NCBI GenBank assembly: GCA_037954235.1
Contig: JBBMOA010000003.1
Location: forward strand, 10,789,723-10,853,722
From: Aulostomus chinensis
Taxonomy: Eukaryota; Chordata; Actinopteri; Syngnathiformes; Aulostomidae
Length of the DNA stretch: 64,000 nt
Direction: 5' to 3'
Part shown: positions 61,801 to 64,000 of the stretch, piece after piece
Layout of the letters: each line of letters begins with the position of its first letter
How positions within the stretch are numbered: position 1 is the stretch's first letter
Position numbers and translations under genes: made by a program
Notes under the pieces: model-generated
Databases searched by the model: none
Seen by the model: only the letters and a program-made list of their open reading frames with translations
What the model was told of the DNA's origin: nothing

Positions 61801-63738
61801 CTCCCTGTGGCTTTGGAAAGTAAATAATGAGTGTTTGGTTTAAATTTACTTTATTTTGTCAGTTTTTTAATGTAATTCTAAATTTGAAGATTATGGTGAT
61901 CTTGTAGCATCAAAATAAAATGTGTTCAATTTCTTATCGCACAAAATATTCCCTCCAATCGCAAATGTGCGACAACCGTCGGCACGCTCTTTATTTAACT
62001 TTTCAATCCCTGGTAGCCCAACCATGGATAAATCCAAGAAAAGAAAAGTTCCTGAAGAAATGGTTTTGTTGCATGTAGAAATAAAGTTTGGTTTTCTCTG
62101 CAGCAGTTCATTGATTTCATAACGGTTAAAACACAATATATGCAGTGTTGTCTTCATTCTTCTTCATGTTGAGCCATTTGTGGCTCACGATCTTTTCTTT
62201 TCTATGGTAATCAGGTCCAAACGGCTCTTTGGGTGTTTAAGGTTGCTGACCCCTGGACTAGCCCCTCGTTATGCTGCCGGGGGATTTGCCATGATGCACT
62301 GAGCTTCTCTCTACTTCTGTACATAGTCATATCCCATATATGCATGTTACTAACTTGACCTCCTCCTGGAGTCTTTATGCTTCCACAACTCACAGATTCC
62401 AGACTGATGCAGCTGCTAAAAGACAATCCGAGACCTGCAGAGGCTGTCACTACCTCCGTCTCCCTCTCCCTCTGCTTTGAACACCTCTATCTCTGTCCCT
62501 CTACATCCTTATCCGTCTCCCTGTCTTAATCCCTCTGTTTCACCACATCCAGTCAAGGTAGATGGCACCCACCATAGAGCCTGGGTCTGATCAATGTTTC
62601 TCCCTTATTAGAAGAAATTTTTTGCAGCAGCTGTCACAGATGTACTTGCCCTTGGGGGATTGTTGGGTCTTTTCAAACTAAATTAATTTAAAGAATGTGG
62701 CTCTAGACCTACTCTATTTCTAGTGTCATGAGATACCTTTTGTTGTGATTTGGCGCTATGTAAATAAAAATTGACTCAACGTGAAAGACAGACACATCAA
62801 TTCAGATAATCTGACTCACTTCCATATTGGAGGGGAACAGTGGATAAACTGATACACAACATAAGTGTGTGGATACAATACAATACACAAACATTTCATT
62901 TATGTCATCAACAAATATTAACTTTGCTCTGTTTCCTTCCCCCACATCTCTCCCTCGCAGACAGATGCTCGTCACTGCTCCCACATCTTCCCCCATCCTC
63001 TCCCGTCTCTCCTCTTTATTTTCTCAAAATGTCTGTAGCAGCACAGTCTGTTCATAAAGAGAATGTCTGGAATAGGTTTCTATTTAATGATAAATAAAAT
63101 GAAATGAAAATACAGAAACACTAATCTCACAGTGAGTTTCTGTCTCTCTAGTTACTGGATTTAAGCTGCGCTGGACGTAACTCAAAAGTCAGAACAGAGA
63201 AGAGTAAATTACAAATATTGCAATGGTACAGTGGTACATAAAGTACAGACATCACATGAAGTAAATCAAAAAATGTGTTTATAATAGTTCCGTTCTTAAG
63301 GCTGCCATCTACGATATTTTAAGAAGCATCGAGTCTATGGATTCAGAGCTCCAAAAAGATACCAGTTTCCAACCAGTAATTTCTGTGTAATCACTGTGAA
63401 GTCCATTTTCCAAACTCTTCAGAGTTGTCTTGAATGCAGCATAAGTTAAAATATTGGGATTTCTTCTTACACCTAATAAAAGATTTCTCCTATAGTACTA
63501 TGGTGCTTTGTTGTTTCAAAGATACCGATGAGTTGCATTATATTGAACCTTTTTTTCCCTCTCATCACATGGTGACAAGCTGGATCTGAATAGTAGGGAA
63601 CAGCTTGCTATTCAAAATATCAAATACATCAAATAAATATAAATAAACATTGTAAGCTTCAAGCTGTAGGCTCCACATCACTCACCCCGAGTCTCCGAGG
63701 ATGATGACTTTCAGTAGTACTTTCTTCCTCGATGTCAT
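58888..63738 (-). CDS. rab7a: Ras-related late endosome GTPase Rab7a
   Basis: Five exons on the minus strand (63686-63738, 60651-60777, 59270-59488, 59057-59185, 58888-58983) join in frame to 207 residues, exactly the human length. Rab7a directs late endosome and lysosome transport, fusion and autophagosome maturation. All switch and nucleotide motifs are present: P-loop GDSGVGKTS split across exons 1 and 2, switch I YKATIGADF, WDTAGQERFQSLG, GNKID, and ETSAKEA. The end ETCSC carries the two cysteines for geranylgeranylation. Exon 3 ends CAG and is followed by GCGAGT, so this intron uses a GC donor rather than GT; the others are GT-AG. The 2.9-kb first coding intron contains a LINE with a nested hAT element. 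Sequence ahead of the ATG continues to the window edge, so 5' UTR exons may lie outside. Confidence 0.97.
59690..59712 (+). repeat. Poly-C/poly-A tract
   Basis: A run of about 13 C followed by A9, in the rab7a intron between exons 2 and 3; a likely site of assembly length error. Confidence 0.9.
61130..62780 (+). mobile_element. Decayed L2-like LINE, 3' end
   Basis: In the first coding intron of rab7a, on the opposite strand. Translation shows VRNLGVIFDGDLS (61246-61290) and HLSRLQLVQNAA (about 61330-61368), blocks typical of the C-terminal reverse transcriptase part of L2/CR1-group LINEs, but stops and frameshifts interrupt them. The 3' end reads TTTGGCGCTATGTAAATAAA followed by ATTGACTCAAC, the usual terminus of such teleost elements. 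Only the 3' portion is present, as expected from 5' truncation. It is split by a hAT element. Confidence 0.75.
61741..62255 (+). mobile_element. Non-autonomous hAT element nested in the LINE
   Basis: The 515-bp element starts CAGGGGTGGGCAACC and ends GGTTGCTGACCCCTG, forming short terminal inverted repeats of hAT type. It is flanked by an exact 8-bp duplication GACTAGCC (61733-61740 and 62256-62263), the target-site length of hAT transposons. Inside, ATGGATAAATCCAAGAAAAG with a favourable context opens only about 31 codons (MDKSKKRKVPEE), resembling the first residues of hAT-family transposases; the rest of the transposase is gone. It needs transposase from elsewhere to move. Confidence 0.88.
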
Positions 63739-64000
63739 TGTGCCACTGCTGGGAAGACAAAATAAACAACCAAACTTCTATCAAAATCCCATCAAAGTCA
63801 GAATGAACCAAACAAATTGAATACGGCTATGTCCAAGAGATGAACCTGTTCATGGTCTGTGCGCTTCTCAAAATGCTCTCGAAAGAAATGCAAAAGTTCA
63901 GTGACTGAAACCAAGTCAGAGTCTCCTCACAAAAGACACATACAACAATAGGACTGCGCTGTACCATATGAGGCTCTAAATACAATTCATGAGGCCAAAC

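Overview
The window is vertebrate nuclear DNA from a ray-finned fish, probably a percomorph teleost. The signs are intron-split genes with GT-AG junctions, long AC and TG microsatellites, teleost-type tRNA-headed SINEs ending in a GGAT-rich tail, and six recognisable genes whose proteins are close to vertebrate families. No bacterial, phage or CRISPR features are present. Exon coordinates were derived by hand from the reading frame and splice consensus; every multi-exon model given as intact closes in frame.

Layout. 1-16.3 kb: no convincing protein gene; one intact tRNA-Phe(GAA) on the minus strand, old repeats and unassigned DNA. 16.8-18.5 kb: gpr22 (minus), an orphan class A GPCR with one coding exon and a candidate 5' non-coding exon about 10 kb upstream at 28.4 kb. 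The space between holds SINE copies, a TG microsatellite, an RFX-type X-box and a near-perfect 75-nt hairpin. 29.4-33.7 kb: cidec (minus), a lipid-droplet CIDE protein, five coding exons. 36.1 kb: tRNA-Ser(UGA)-like pseudogene. 37.1-37.5 kb: ucn2 (minus), a urocortin prohormone. 38-43 kb: microsatellites, SINEs and a decayed retroelement end. 43.1-48.3 kb: uqcrc1 (minus), respiratory complex III core protein 1, thirteen exons. 50.0-54.3 kb: a decayed ttll3-like gene (minus) without its catalytic core. 54.6-55.0 kb: a promoter-like segment with CRE, NRF-1, YY1 and NF-Y motifs. 55.0-57.4 kb: hmces (plus), the abasic-site DNA-protein crosslink sensor. 57.5-63.7 kb: rab7a (minus), convergent with hmces, with an L2-like LINE carrying a nested non-autonomous hAT element in its first coding intron.

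The genes do not form a pathway. What links them is conserved synteny: UCN2 and UQCRC1 are near-neighbours on human 3p21.31, TTLL3 and CIDEC on 3p25.3, and HMCES and RAB7A on 3q21.3. The fish window therefore merges three human chromosome 3 neighbourhoods beside gpr22 (human chromosome 7).

The most notable items are the unexplained hairpin at 26.2 kb, the ttll3-like gene in which two conserved Trp codons have become stops, a GC-AG intron in rab7a, a poly(A) signal overlapping the ucn2 stop codon, an X-box upstream of gpr22, and the hAT-in-LINE nest with an exact 8-bp target duplication. I found no clear new multi-gene system.
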